Source: JAFNAG01 sp963739235
GTDB taxonomy: Bacteria; Acidobacteriota; UBA6911
NCBI GenBank assembly: GCA_963739235.1
Contig: CAVTZY010000027.1
Location: 186,001 to 250,000 of the forward strand
Direction: 5' to 3'
Length of the DNA: 64,000 nt
Part shown: piece by piece, positions 55,601-64,000 of the stretch
Position numbering within the stretch: the stretch's first letter is position 1
Layout of the letters: each line of letters starts with the position of its first letter
Notes under the pieces: model-generated
Told to the model about the DNA's origin: nothing
The model's database searches: none
What the model saw: only the letters and a program-made list of their open reading frames with translations
Position numbers and translations under genes: made by a program

Positions 55601-57145
55601 ATGGAAAACAGCTCAAGCGTACGTCGGCAGGAAAGCCGGGCCTTCTCCGCATTGCGTGACCTCGTGCAGGGAGGTCGCCCTCTGATTTACATCTGCACCT
55701 CGGAAGAGTTGCGCGCGCTGCAGCTTTTGCAGGAAGCTTCCCGGCGCCTTTTCCCGGCGCAGGTGCCGGTATGGTCGTGGACCTCAACGCGCGGCCTGAT
55801 CGGCCCTGAGGATATTAAAGAGACGGGCAAGCCGCTCGATGCGCATGGCGTGCTCGATTTTATCGCCGAATATGATGGCCCGGCGATTTTCCAGCTGCGT
55901 GATTTCCATGAATTTATAGGAACCGTTGCGGAGATCCGGCGCAAGCTGCGAGATTTGTACGAGGCCAGCCTCGACACGGGCAAGTTCACGGTCATTACTT
56001 CGCCGCTGCGCGTGCTCCCGGAAGAACTCCGCCATCAGATCGCCTTTTTTGAATTGCATCACCCCGACCTGGAAGAAATGCTCGACTTTCTTGCCAGCGA
56101 AAACAAGGCGCTGTCGCAGCAAGGCTTCAAGGTTGACACCAGCGGACAGGCCGCCTTCAAGATTGGGCGTGCCCTGCAGGGATTGACCATCGATGAGGCG
56201 CGTCACGCGCTGCGGCGAGCGTTGGCATTGGGCGGCAAGCTCGATGGCGATTCGACGCAGGTGCTGCTGGAAGAGAAAAAACTGATCGTCAACCAGTCCG
56301 GCGGACTCATTAACTACGTCGCCGACGGAACTCAGATCGAGCACGTGGGTGGCCTCGAGTACTTGAAGACATGGCTGTTGGCCAGGCGCAAGCTGTTTCT
56401 GGAACGAGAGAGCTTGAGCGCGGAGATCGTCCCTAAGGGGGTGCTGGTCATGGGCGTCTCAGGCTGCGGCAAGAGCCTGTCCGTTAAGGCAATCTCCTCC
56501 TGCTTCGGCCTGCCGCTGTATCGCATCGATATGATCGAAGTTTTTTCCGGTCGCCACGGATCCCCCGATGCCGCTTTTGCGGACGCTTGCCGCACGGTCG
56601 AATCACTCGCTCCCGCCGTGGTCTGGTTCGACGAAATCGAGATGGGCCTCACCGGACAGGGCACGGAGGCCGGCACGAATTTGGGGCGTATCTTTGCGTT
56701 TTTCCTGACCTGGATGCAGGAGAAGAGCCGTGGTTCGTTTGTGGCGGCGACCGCAAATCGTATCGACCTTTTGCCCGCGGAGATGATTCGCAAGGGCAGA
56801 TTTGACGAGGTGTTCTTCATCGACCTGCCCAATGAGGACGAACGAGTCGAGATCTTTCGAATTCATCTCCAGAAACGTGGCATCGATCCCGCTACCCTGG
56901 AGGTAAGCCGGCTCAGACGCATTACGCAGGGATGGACCGGCGCAGAAATCGAACAATGCGTCATTTCGGCACTCACCAACGTCCGGCTCGATAACAAATC
57001 CATGAGCTTCGAGGCACTGCACCGGGCCGCAACCCATGTCATTCCGCTGTCGAAGACCATGCGCGAACAGGTGGAACATATCCGGTCGTGGGCGTATGAC
57101 CGCGCCCTGCGCGCTTCCCCGCGTGAAGGTTCGCACCAGCCCTGA
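55601..57145 (+). CDS. Ycf46-like AAA+ ATPase
   Basis: 514 aa. An N-terminal regulatory domain (~1-240) with ALRDLVQGGRPLIYICTSEE precedes the AAA+ module: Walker A GVSGCGKS (Lys291), Walker B VVWFDEIE, sensor-1 ATANRIDLLP and arginine-finger segment IRKGRFDEVFFIDLP. This is the layout of cyanobacterial and chloroplast Ycf46-type ATPases, implicated in carbon uptake/photosynthesis regulation, but homologues occur in many non-phototrophs with unknown targets. There are no phototrophy genes here. It starts 250 bases after hpnH. Confidence 0.85.
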   Translation: MENSSSVRRQESRAFSALRDLVQGGRPLIYICTSEELRALQLLQEASRRLFPAQVPVWSWTSTRGLIGPEDIKETGKPLDAHGVLDFIAEYDGPAIFQLRDFHEFIGTVAEIRRKLRDLYEASLDTGKFTVITSPLRVLPEELRHQIAFFELHHPDLEEMLDFLASENKALSQQGFKVDTSGQAAFKIGRALQGLTIDEARHALRRALALGGKLDGDSTQVLLEEKKLIVNQSGGLINYVADGTQIEHVGGLEYLKTWLLARRKLFLERESLSAEIVPKGVLVMGVSGCGKSLSVKAISSCFGLPLYRIDMIEVFSGRHGSPDAAFADACRTVESLAPAVVWFDEIEMGLTGQGTEAGTNLGRIFAFFLTWMQEKSRGSFVAATANRIDLLPAEMIRKGRFDEVFFIDLPNEDERVEIFRIHLQKRGIDPATLEVSRLRRITQGWTGAEIEQCVISALTNVRLDNKSMSFEALHRAATHVIPLSKTMREQVEHIRSWAYDRALRASPREGSHQP

Positions 57146-57285
57146 CGCAGCGCGCATAATCTGTCAACCTCGGCTTAGCTATCGCGTGTGTTGTGGTTTG
57201 GGCCGCCGGATATTGTATTTCTGGTTGGGACAAACGGATAGCGACAATGTGGATTGAGATACAGGATTGCGATCGTTCCTGAAGG

Positions 57286-57568
57286 CTAGGAGCCCGTCCG
57301 AGAATTAGGAGGGGCCGCGTTCCGAGCGCCGCGGGGGCAGATGCAAGGCGGCGCGACGCAGGCGATGTCGCTGCACATCGTCGAGGAGCGCCAACGCCGC
57401 AGATGCCCCCGCGCCGCCGGAACCCGAAGGGCGCATGGGGATTGCGGGGCGATCTCCGCGTTGCTCGTCGTCAACGATGTGCAGAGACATCGCCTCCTCC
57501 TCGCGCCTTGAGCTCGCCCCGCAAGCCCCATGCGCGCGACCCCTCCTAATTCTCGGACGGGCTCCTAG
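57286..57568. mobile_element. MITE-like element with CTAG ends (element 2)
   Basis: 283 bases with terminal inverted repeats of about 34 bp (one mismatch), both beginning CTAGGAGCCCGTCCGAGAAT. Inside, GCGATGTC.CTGCACATCGT occurs in opposite orientations near 57371 and 57472, and each half can fold on itself. No coding sequence. The right-hand CTAG supplies the TAG stop of the PilZ gene. Shared CTAG edges link it to element 1, although the repeats differ. Confidence 0.85.
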
Positions 57569-57891
57569 GGATTTCCCTGAGTCGGCGCAGCCCAGGTCTC
57601 GGCCATGGATTCCAGCATCTCTGTCTCGTAGAGAGCGTCCTCCAATTCGAGTCCCACGGCAAACTCCGTTCCCAGCGGCGTGCAGTAAATGATCTCTCCC
57701 AGCAGGATGGTTCCTCCCCATTCGACCTTGACCATGGTTCCCGGCTGCACCTCGCTGGTGAGCAACATGCGGGTTCCATTGGCCGAAAAGTTGACGAGGC
57801 GCCCCAACAGGGGCATTCCCGGCTGTTCGAGATTCGTGACCGTCACAGGCTGATTGCTTTCGAACCGCGGTTCGTGTCGACGGTATTCCAT
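57565..57891 (-). CDS. PilZ-domain protein
   Basis: 108 aa from ATG 57891. The c-di-GMP motif is RRHEPRFE at residues ~3-10 (RxxxR) with NFSANGTRMLL (D/NxSxxG) about 30 residues later, and GTEFAVGLELE at the end of the fold. It should bind c-di-GMP and act on an unknown partner. The stop TAG is the CTAG edge of element 2, so the natural C-terminus may have been replaced on insertion, though the PilZ fold itself seems complete. Confidence 0.85.
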   Translation of the reverse strand: MEYRRHEPRFESNQPVTVTNLEQPGMPLLGRLVNFSANGTRMLLTSEVQPGTMVKVEWGGTILLGEIIYCTPLGTEFAVGLELEDALYETEMLESMAETWAAPTQGNP

Positions 57892-58221
57892 GCTTGTTAC
57901 ATCGACCGATGCTTTCGAAACTTTAGGCCACAAATCGGGGGATCAGACCGTCACTACATGATCTGCATCCATGAGGAGCTTCGAGATTCCGGCCATGCTG
58001 CTGATCTCACCATACTGGTTAAAAACGTTTCAATTATGCTCTACATCCGTTATCCTTACGGCCAGATTCACGAAATCGATTATTAGCTCGCGAATTGTGG
58101 GTTGGCAGCCGCCGATCGGAAAAACTCATGTTAATACCAGATTGCATACCTCCGGATTTTGCTGCTAATCCCGGATAAAACCGCCTCACAAACACCCGCT
58201 GAATCGGGATAAGGAGATTGT

Positions 58222-60357
58222 ATGGCGGACTCGCATCTCGAGGATCGCACTCATCGTATCCTGTCCCCTGGCACCCACTACCCTTGCGGGGCGACACTTA
58301 AGGAAGCCGGGATCAATTTTGCGCTTTTTTCTCAAAATGCCTCGGCGGTGTACCTGCTGCTATTCGACGAGCCGGATCGGCCACCTACCGATGTCATCCA
58401 GATGCAAAATCGAACAAGATACATCTGGCATACCTTTGTCCAGGGCCTCGAAGCCGGTCAACTTTATGCGTACAAGGTTCAGGGCGACTTCAATCCCGCC
58501 CTCGGTCTGCGATTCAACGAGCATAAACTCCTGCTCGATCCTTATGCGGCGGCCCTGACCGGGAAATGCATTAACGCGGACAATCTCCTGCTCGGATACG
58601 ATCCTCAATCGCCTCTCAGGGATTTATCCCTGGATGAGAGAGACAACACGCTTGTCATGCCCAAGTGCATCGTCGTGGACCATAACTTCGAATGGCAGGG
58701 TGACCGGCGGCTGGAGTGCCCTTTTGAGCGGCTGATCATTTACGAAGCGCATGTCAAGGGATTTACGGCTGATCCTTCCTCCTGTGTAAGTCATCGGGGG
58801 ACCTTCCTCGGCTTTATCGAGAAAATCCCCTATCTCCAAGAGCTGGGCATCAATGCCGTGGAGCTGCTGCCAGTCCAGGAAATCTATGTGGAAGATTTTC
58901 TGCGGGAACGCGGGATGACGAACTACTGGGGATACAACACGCTCGGGTTTTTTGCGCCGGAATCATCATACAGCACGCTCACCCGGCCCGGATGCCAGGT
59001 CGCCGAGTTTAAGACCCTGGTGCGCGAGCTGCACAAGGCCGGCATCGAAGTGATCCTCGATGTCGTCTACAACCACACCGGCGAAGGCAACGAGCTCGGA
59101 CCCACCCTCAGCTTTCGCGGTATAGATAATCCGTCCTATTACGTCCTTTCCGGCCCGCCGAACCAGTTCCGGCGCTATTACATGAACTACACGGGCTGCG
59201 GCAACAGTATGAACCTGGCCAATTCGCAGGTGATCAAGTTCGTCATGGACTCGCTGCGGTACTGGGTCAGCATCATGCATGTGGACGGCTTCCGCTTCGA
59301 CCTTGCTTCAGTGCTCGGACGGGAAGGCGGCAGCTTCGACCGTTCAGCCGCATTTTTCGACGCGATCTCCCAGGATCCGGTGCTCAGCACTGTCAAGCTG
59401 ATCGCCGAGCCCTGGGATCTTGGCACCTACCAGGTCGGCAACTTTCCGATCGACTGGTCTGAGTGGAACGGACGATTCCGGGACACTGCCCGGCGGTTCC
59501 AGGTTGGCGAGGGCGGACAGATCGCCGAGTTGGGCTGGCGCCTTTCCGGGTCCGCGGATCTCTACGGCGATGACGGCCGCTCTGCCTACCAGAGCATCAA
59601 TTTTGTCACCTGCCACGACGGGTTCACGCTCAACGATCTGGTTTCTTATAACGAAAAACACAATGAGGCGAACGGAGAGAATAATCTCGACGGCACGAAC
59701 GACAACCATTCCTGGAACTGCGGGGCCGAAGGAGACCCATCTGAGCCGGGCATCCTTAGCCTGAGGCGGCAAATGGCCAAGAATTTCGCGTGCCTGCTCC
59801 TTTTCAGTGCAGGCACTCCTATGATTCTCGGCGGCGATGAGTTCCTCCGCACCCAGAGGGGAAACAACAACGCCTACTGCCAGAACAATGAAATCAGCTG
59901 GTTCGACTGGCGCCTTGCAGAAAGGAACGCCGGAATCCGGGACTTTTTCAAAAAGACCGTCGCTCTGACCCGGAGGTATCCCATCCTGCAGCGGCGAAAA
60001 TTTTTGCTTGGGGAAGACCTCGATAATGACCAGATCAAGGACATCACATGGTATGACACCGGTCTGAATCGTCCGGACTGGAACAATCCCACGGTGCGGA
60101 CTCTGTGCCTCATGCTCGACGGAGGCGAAGAAAAATCCGAGGCCGGGGACTATCTGCTCTTCCTCATACTCAACGCGGCTCCGTATTTGCAGAAGGTCAC
60201 ATTGCCGCTGATCGAAGGCAAGTGCTGGTATCGGCTCATCGACACCAGTCTGCCGGATGGCGAGGATTTCCTGGAAGCAGGGAAAGAGGTCCGGTTGGAC
60301 CCGCAGGACCACTACCTGGCAAACGGTCGAACTACCGTCCTGCTGCTGGGCCGGTAA
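58222..60357 (+). CDS. glgX: Glycogen debranching enzyme GlgX
   Basis: 711 aa; AAGGAG precedes the ATG. A CBM48-like N-terminal domain (~15-130) leads to the GH13 barrel: nucleophile Asp360 in VDGFRFDLA, acid Glu396 in IAEPWD and Asp466 in TCHDGFTL. It removes alpha-1,6 branches of glycogen after phosphorylase trimming. Length and TNYWGYNTLGFF fit isoamylase-type GlgX. It stands alone, followed by a large composite repeat. Confidence 0.95.
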   Translation: MADSHLEDRTHRILSPGTHYPCGATLKEAGINFALFSQNASAVYLLLFDEPDRPPTDVIQMQNRTRYIWHTFVQGLEAGQLYAYKVQGDFNPALGLRFNEHKLLLDPYAAALTGKCINADNLLLGYDPQSPLRDLSLDERDNTLVMPKCIVVDHNFEWQGDRRLECPFERLIIYEAHVKGFTADPSSCVSHRGTFLGFIEKIPYLQELGINAVELLPVQEIYVEDFLRERGMTNYWGYNTLGFFAPESSYSTLTRPGCQVAEFKTLVRELHKAGIEVILDVVYNHTGEGNELGPTLSFRGIDNPSYYVLSGPPNQFRRYYMNYTGCGNSMNLANSQVIKFVMDSLRYWVSIMHVDGFRFDLASVLGREGGSFDRSAAFFDAISQDPVLSTVKLIAEPWDLGTYQVGNFPIDWSEWNGRFRDTARRFQVGEGGQIAELGWRLSGSADLYGDDGRSAYQSINFVTCHDGFTLNDLVSYNEKHNEANGENNLDGTNDNHSWNCGAEGDPSEPGILSLRRQMAKNFACLLLFSAGTPMILGGDEFLRTQRGNNNAYCQNNEISWFDWRLAERNAGIRDFFKKTVALTRRYPILQRRKFLLGEDLDNDQIKDITWYDTGLNRPDWNNPTVRTLCLMLDGGEEKSEAGDYLLFLILNAAPYLQKVTLPLIEGKCWYRLIDTSLPDGEDFLEAGKEVRLDPQDHYLANGRTTVLLLGR

Positions 60358-60462
60358 TCCGGAACGCAACCAAAAACTGCCACAAAAAGCACGAATCTAA
60401 TAATCGCCGTACTACCCGGCCGCAAATCTGCCGGATGCGGCGCCGATCAACTCGTTGATTTC

Positions 60463-60716
60463 TGTGCCGCCCTTTCAGGGCTTTGGATTTCCGGACCTCT
60501 ACCCAGGGCTTGCGCCCTGGGCTGGGCTGTCTCGCCCTTCCAGGGCTAAGCATTTCACCACTGCCTAAACCCCCGAAGGGGTGGCGCAGCAAAGTCCAGG
60601 GCGTGAGCCCTGGGAACGGGTGATCGGGCTGGCAAAAGCCCTGAAAGGGCGGCACAGAGAAAGCACGATGGGGGCACAACATTTTCATACACCTGGGTGC
60701 ACCCCCGGTGCATGGG
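60463..60716. repeat. Composite dispersed repeat, full copy (modules A+C)
   Basis: Begins GCCGCCCTTTCAGGGC, continues with GCTTGCGCCCTGGGC, CCCCGAAGGGGTGG, CAGGGCGTGAGCCCTGGG and CCCTGAAAGGGCGGCAC, and ends with the module C cap (ACCTGGGTGCACCCCCGGTG). It matches 11438-11690 nearly throughout. It lies between glgX and acs. Confidence 0.85.
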
Positions 60717-60897
60717 CGATTGCGTTGCGGTTTTTGGGCGACGTTTACGCTGCGGCGCATCCTCCGCGGCCGCTTTATTGCAAAGGCCGGGCACGCTCTT
60801 TACCGCCCGAACCATGACAGGTATCATTGAATCAATACTCGGGACCAGCTGGTCACATATCAGAAACAGGGACATCGGATGAACGGAGGTTGGAAGC

Positions 60898-63003
60898 ATG
60901 GCTGACACTCAGGATAAGACCAGAGCCGCGGAAACCAGTGAAGCGCAGATTGCCGTCCATTGGAAAGAGGAAGAATATTTTTATCCTTCAGAGAATTTTG
61001 TGGCGCAGGCCAATCTCGCCGACCCGGCCGTAAACGAGCGGTTCAGCGAGAAGCACTTTCCGCAGTGTTTCGAAGAATATGCCAACATGCTGGATTGGAG
61101 CCAGAAATGGCATACGGCTCTGGATACGGACGACCCCCCGTTCTGGAAATGGTTTGTCGGGGGCAAGATCAATGCTGCCTATAACTGCGTGGATCGGCAT
61201 CTGGCAAAGTACAAGAACAAGGCCGCACTGATTTTTGTCCCCGAGCCTGAGGAAGAAGATCCGGTGACTGTCACGTACCGGGAGCTCTATGTGCGCGTGA
61301 ATGAAATGGCGGCGATGCTGCGCGACTTCGGCGGATTGAAGGCCGGCGACCGCGTTACCATCCACATGCCGATGGTTGCGGAACTCCCGATCACGATGCT
61401 GGCATGCGCACGCCTGGGTGTAATCCATTCCATGGTATTCGGCGGCTTCAGCGGTGAAGCCTGCGGCCTGCGCGCCGCTGACTCCGGCAGTAAAGTGCTC
61501 ATCTACTCCGACGGCTATTACCGCAGCGGCAAAATGATCGATCACAAGGCCGGCGCCGAGATCGCCATTGCGACCGCGGAAAAGGAAGGCCATGCGATCG
61601 AGAAGGTCTTCGTGTGGAAACGGTATCCGGGTAAGTACTGTTCAGCGACACCGATGGTCAAAGGCCGCGACTTTTTCGTAGACGAGGTCCTGAAGGACTA
61701 TCGCGGCAAGCGCATCGACCCGGTCCCCATGGATTCGGAAGCGCCGCTCTTCCTGATGTACACCAGCGGCACCACTGGCAAGCCCAAAGGATGCCAGCAT
61801 CGAACCGGCGGTTATCTGGCCTATGCAGCAGGAACATCCAAGTACATCCAGGACATCCATCCGGAAGATGTGTACTGGTGCATGGCGGACATCGGATGGA
61901 TTACCGGCCACTCTTACATCGTTTACGGCCCGCTGGCAATCGGCGCAACGGCCGTCATCTACGAAGGTGTCCCCGTCTACCCGGATGCTGGACGGCCATG
62001 GCGCATCGCGGAGCGACTGGACGTCAACATCTTCCACACATCGCCGACGGCGATTCGCATGTTGCGGAAAGCCGGCAGCGACGAACCCAGGAAATACAAA
62101 TATCACTTCAAGCACATGACCACCGTAGGCGAGCCGATCGAACCCGAGGTCTGGCGTTGGTATTACGACGTCGTGGGCAAGCGCGAAGCGGTCATCGTGG
62201 ACACCTGGTGGCAGACCGAAACCGGCGGATTCCTCTGCAGCACCAAACCCGCGCTGGATCCGATGAAACCGGGCAGCGCCGGACCGGGAATGCCCGGCAT
62301 CTACCCGTTCATTCTCGACGAGCGGGGAAAGGAGATGAACGCGGGGACCGGCAAAGCCGGCAACATCTGCATCAGGAATCCCTGGCCGGGTATCATGCAG
62401 ACGATCTGGGGTGACCGTGACCGTTTTGTCCGGCAGTACTACGCCAAGTACTGCAAGAATCCTCAAAGCAAGGATTGGCGCGACTGGCCCTATTTCGCAG
62501 CCGACGGCGCGTTGCATGCCTCGGACGGCTACTTCCGCATCCTGGGCCGGGTGGACGATGTCATCAATGTGGCCGGTCATCGCCTGGGCACAAAGGAGCT
62601 CGAATCCGCTTGCCTTATGGTGCCGGAAGTCGCCGAAGCCGCCGTGGTCCCGGTCGTGGATGAAATCAAGGGTCGCGTTCCGGAAATCTATATCGCCTTG
62701 AAGCCGGGTTACGCACCCAGCAAGGAAATCACGGAAAAGGTGATTGCCACAATCGAAACCATGATCGGGAAAATCGCCCGGCCCAAGAAGGTGCACATCG
62801 TTCCGGACATGCCCAAGACCAGATCGGGGAAAATCATGCGCCGCGTTTTGGCCGCCATTTCCAACATGATGGACACGGGGGATATCACTACTTTGGCAAA
62901 TCCGGACGTGGTCGAGCAGATTCGGATTGCGGTTCAAGGGAAGGATAAGAAGACGATCCTGGATGGGCCGGAAGATTTGAAGCAGTTCGGCTCCGTCGAC
63001 TAA
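60898..63003 (+). CDS. acs: Acetyl-CoA synthetase (AMP-forming)
   Basis: 701 aa; CGGAGG 8 bases before the ATG. Adenylation motifs: MYTSGTTGKPKGC, DTWWQTETGG, GYFRILGRVDDVINVAGHR, and the acetylation-regulated Lys645 in TRSGKIMRR. It is some 50 residues longer than usual Acs: extra residues at the N-terminus (TQDKTRAAETSEAQ...) and around 500 (YYAKYCKNPQSKDWRDWPY). Converts acetate, CoA and ATP to acetyl-CoA. acuB and acuC follow on the same strand, and an AcuC deacetylase would keep Lys645 active. Confidence 0.93.
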   Translation: MADTQDKTRAAETSEAQIAVHWKEEEYFYPSENFVAQANLADPAVNERFSEKHFPQCFEEYANMLDWSQKWHTALDTDDPPFWKWFVGGKINAAYNCVDRHLAKYKNKAALIFVPEPEEEDPVTVTYRELYVRVNEMAAMLRDFGGLKAGDRVTIHMPMVAELPITMLACARLGVIHSMVFGGFSGEACGLRAADSGSKVLIYSDGYYRSGKMIDHKAGAEIAIATAEKEGHAIEKVFVWKRYPGKYCSATPMVKGRDFFVDEVLKDYRGKRIDPVPMDSEAPLFLMYTSGTTGKPKGCQHRTGGYLAYAAGTSKYIQDIHPEDVYWCMADIGWITGHSYIVYGPLAIGATAVIYEGVPVYPDAGRPWRIAERLDVNIFHTSPTAIRMLRKAGSDEPRKYKYHFKHMTTVGEPIEPEVWRWYYDVVGKREAVIVDTWWQTETGGFLCSTKPALDPMKPGSAGPGMPGIYPFILDERGKEMNAGTGKAGNICIRNPWPGIMQTIWGDRDRFVRQYYAKYCKNPQSKDWRDWPYFAADGALHASDGYFRILGRVDDVINVAGHRLGTKELESACLMVPEVAEAAVVPVVDEIKGRVPEIYIALKPGYAPSKEITEKVIATIETMIGKIARPKKVHIVPDMPKTRSGKIMRRVLAAISNMMDTGDITTLANPDVVEQIRIAVQGKDKKTILDGPEDLKQFGSVD

Positions 63004-63094
63004 AGGATCATTGCAGCCTTTTGGGGAGTCTTGAAGTTATTTTGGCCTCGAAGACTCAGGGGACAACCAATTACTTGTTGAATGGGGCGAAAAT

Positions 63095-63725
63095 ATGCTG
63101 GTCCGGGACATCATGAGGAGTCCGGTGGTGAGCATCTCCCCTGGAACTACCCTGGAGGATGCTTATCGAACAATGAATGAGCAGAGCATCCGGCACCTGC
63201 CGGTGCTCCATGAGGGCAGGCTGGTCGGCATTGTCACCGATCGCGATCTCCGGCTGGCCACGAGCGCGTTGTCGGCTCTGCCCTTTGCCCCGGGCAGCCG
63301 GGTCTCCGCGATCATGTGCCGCGAGCCGCTGACCGCGGATCCCATGGATCCTGTGGAAGACGCCGCGCGCACCATGCGGGAGAGAAAAATCGGCTGTCTC
63401 CCGGTGCTGGATGACGAGCGGATCGTCGGCATCATCACGGGCATTGATCTGCTGGATGCCTTGATGCGCATGACCGGAGTGGACAAGCCCTCGGGAACGT
63501 CTCGAGGTGCGCTTGCCGGACCGTCCCGGAGAGTTGGCCCGGCTCACCAGTTTCTTGAGTCACCGCGACTTGAATGTCCACTCCATCCTGACCTATCCGG
63601 ATGCTCCCGGCGTGATCCGGATCGTTCTGCGCGTCGGCTCCATCGAAGTGCGGCTGATCGCCCAGGATCTGCGCCGCTCCGAATTCGAGGTCCTCTGGCC
63701 TCCAGAGAAACCATGCCATCGGTAA
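63095..63725 (+). CDS. acuB: AcuB-like CBS-ACT protein, one frameshift
   Basis: About 210 residues. Two CBS domains (MLVRDIMRSPVVSISPGTTL ... VGIVTDRDLR; VSAIMCREPLTADPMDP ... VGIITGIDLLDAL) are followed by an ACT domain (RLPDRPGELARLTSFLSHRD, IRIVLRVG) that sits in another frame. A single-base change near 63490 joins them. Adenylate ligands are usual for CBS pairs. AcuB is encoded with AcuC and Acs in Bacillus; the order here is acs-acuB-acuC. Confidence 0.82.
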
Positions 63726-64000
63726 TCTACCACCCGGCGTACCAGAAATACGCATTTGGTGAAGACCATCCGTTCAGTCCAGTGCGTGTCGAGATGACCC
63801 TGGATCTGTTGCGCGCGCTGGGTCATGACGTCCAGGTTCTCGCACCGGAGCCCGCCACGCGCGCGGATCTTCTGACCGTGCACGAAGATTACTACGTGCG
63901 CCGCGTAGAGGATCTGAGCGTAGGCCTTGCCGTGCCTGACCGCGAGGACTACGGCCTCGACACTCCCGACAATCCTGCGTTTCCCGGCATGGAGGAGGCA
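63713..64000 (+). CDS. acuC: AcuC-like histone-deacetylase family protein (partial, runs off the window)
   Basis: 95 codons from ATG 63713, overlapping acuB by 13 bases. The start MPSVIYHPAYQKYAFGEDHP and the later VHEDYYVRRVEDLS match the N-terminus of AcuC/class I HDAC-like deacetylases (F..HP motif). The zinc-binding residues would lie further on. Its expected target is acetyl-Lys of Acs. Confidence 0.85.
   Translation, partial: MPSVIYHPAYQKYAFGEDHPFSPVRVEMTLDLLRALGHDVQVLAPEPATRADLLTVHEDYYVRRVEDLSVGLAVPDREDYGLDTPDNPAFPGMEEA

Noticed and set aside
1..64000. tRNA, rRNA, CRISPR array, prophage, intact insertion sequence
   Set aside because: No cloverleaf, regular spacer-repeat array, phage gene block or transposase was found by reading; the repeats seen are dispersed, not tandem.

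Overview
The window looks like a high-GC chromosomal segment of a member of the Acidobacteriota, or a close relative with the same gene style. The evidence is combined: large secreted peptidases of families M1, M14, S9 and M28 with Gly/Arg-rich linkers, an Oar-type TonB-dependent receptor, remnants of a MacB/ADOP-type permease and of a kinase/propeller protein, a hopanoid radical-SAM enzyme (HpnH), a PilZ protein, a Ycf46-like AAA ATPase, and many short self-complementary repeats behind stop codons. No rRNA, tRNA, CRISPR array, prophage or intact transposase was seen.

Layout. 0-5.4 kb: an M1 peptidase cut by the window edge, an M14 carboxypeptidase with a clear terminator, and a small transglutaminase-like protein. 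5.4-13.2 kb: RlmN-like methyltransferase, a MITE-like element, a polytopic membrane protein, S9 and M28 peptidases. 13.7-18.6 kb: a two-gene ABC exporter, an FNR-box-controlled ferredoxin, a SPASM-type radical-SAM protein and a small membrane protein. 18.9-25 kb (minus): a ~1,450-codon double-activase of the BcrAD/HgdC type, broken by about ten or more frameshifts, behind a radical-SAM protein resembling archaeal tetraether lipid synthase. 25-34 kb: an M28 peptidase, then a minus-strand run of ppiC, tpx, pyrroline-5-carboxylate dehydrogenase, an unknown secreted protein and a short moaA. 34-44 kb: a membrane protein, a permease remnant, the TonB receptor, an Ogt/Ada-AlkA DNA-repair pair and a B12/radical-SAM protein. 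43.4-46.4 kb: a membrane protein/XRE regulator pair diverging from a WG-repeat protein across a palindromic promoter, a kinase-tail remnant and an outer-membrane barrel protein. 46.6-52.1 kb (minus): a tungstate-type ABC transporter (tupABC) with two moeA genes, all frameshifted. 53-64 kb: lytic transglycosylase, hpnH, AAA ATPase, a second MITE-like element ending in the stop codon of a PilZ gene, glgX, a large repeat, then an acs-acuB-acuC cluster cut by the window end.

How it fits together. Six radical-SAM proteins, an activase, an FNR box, Mo/W uptake and two moeA genes point to oxygen-sensitive chemistry in a facultative or anaerobic cell that also degrades extracellular protein. Two radical-SAM enzymes are candidate membrane-lipid enzymes (Tes-like and HpnH). 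Frameshifts cluster strongly in two minus-strand blocks that hold oxygen-sensitive functions. This may be assembly error or recent decay, and reads are needed to decide.
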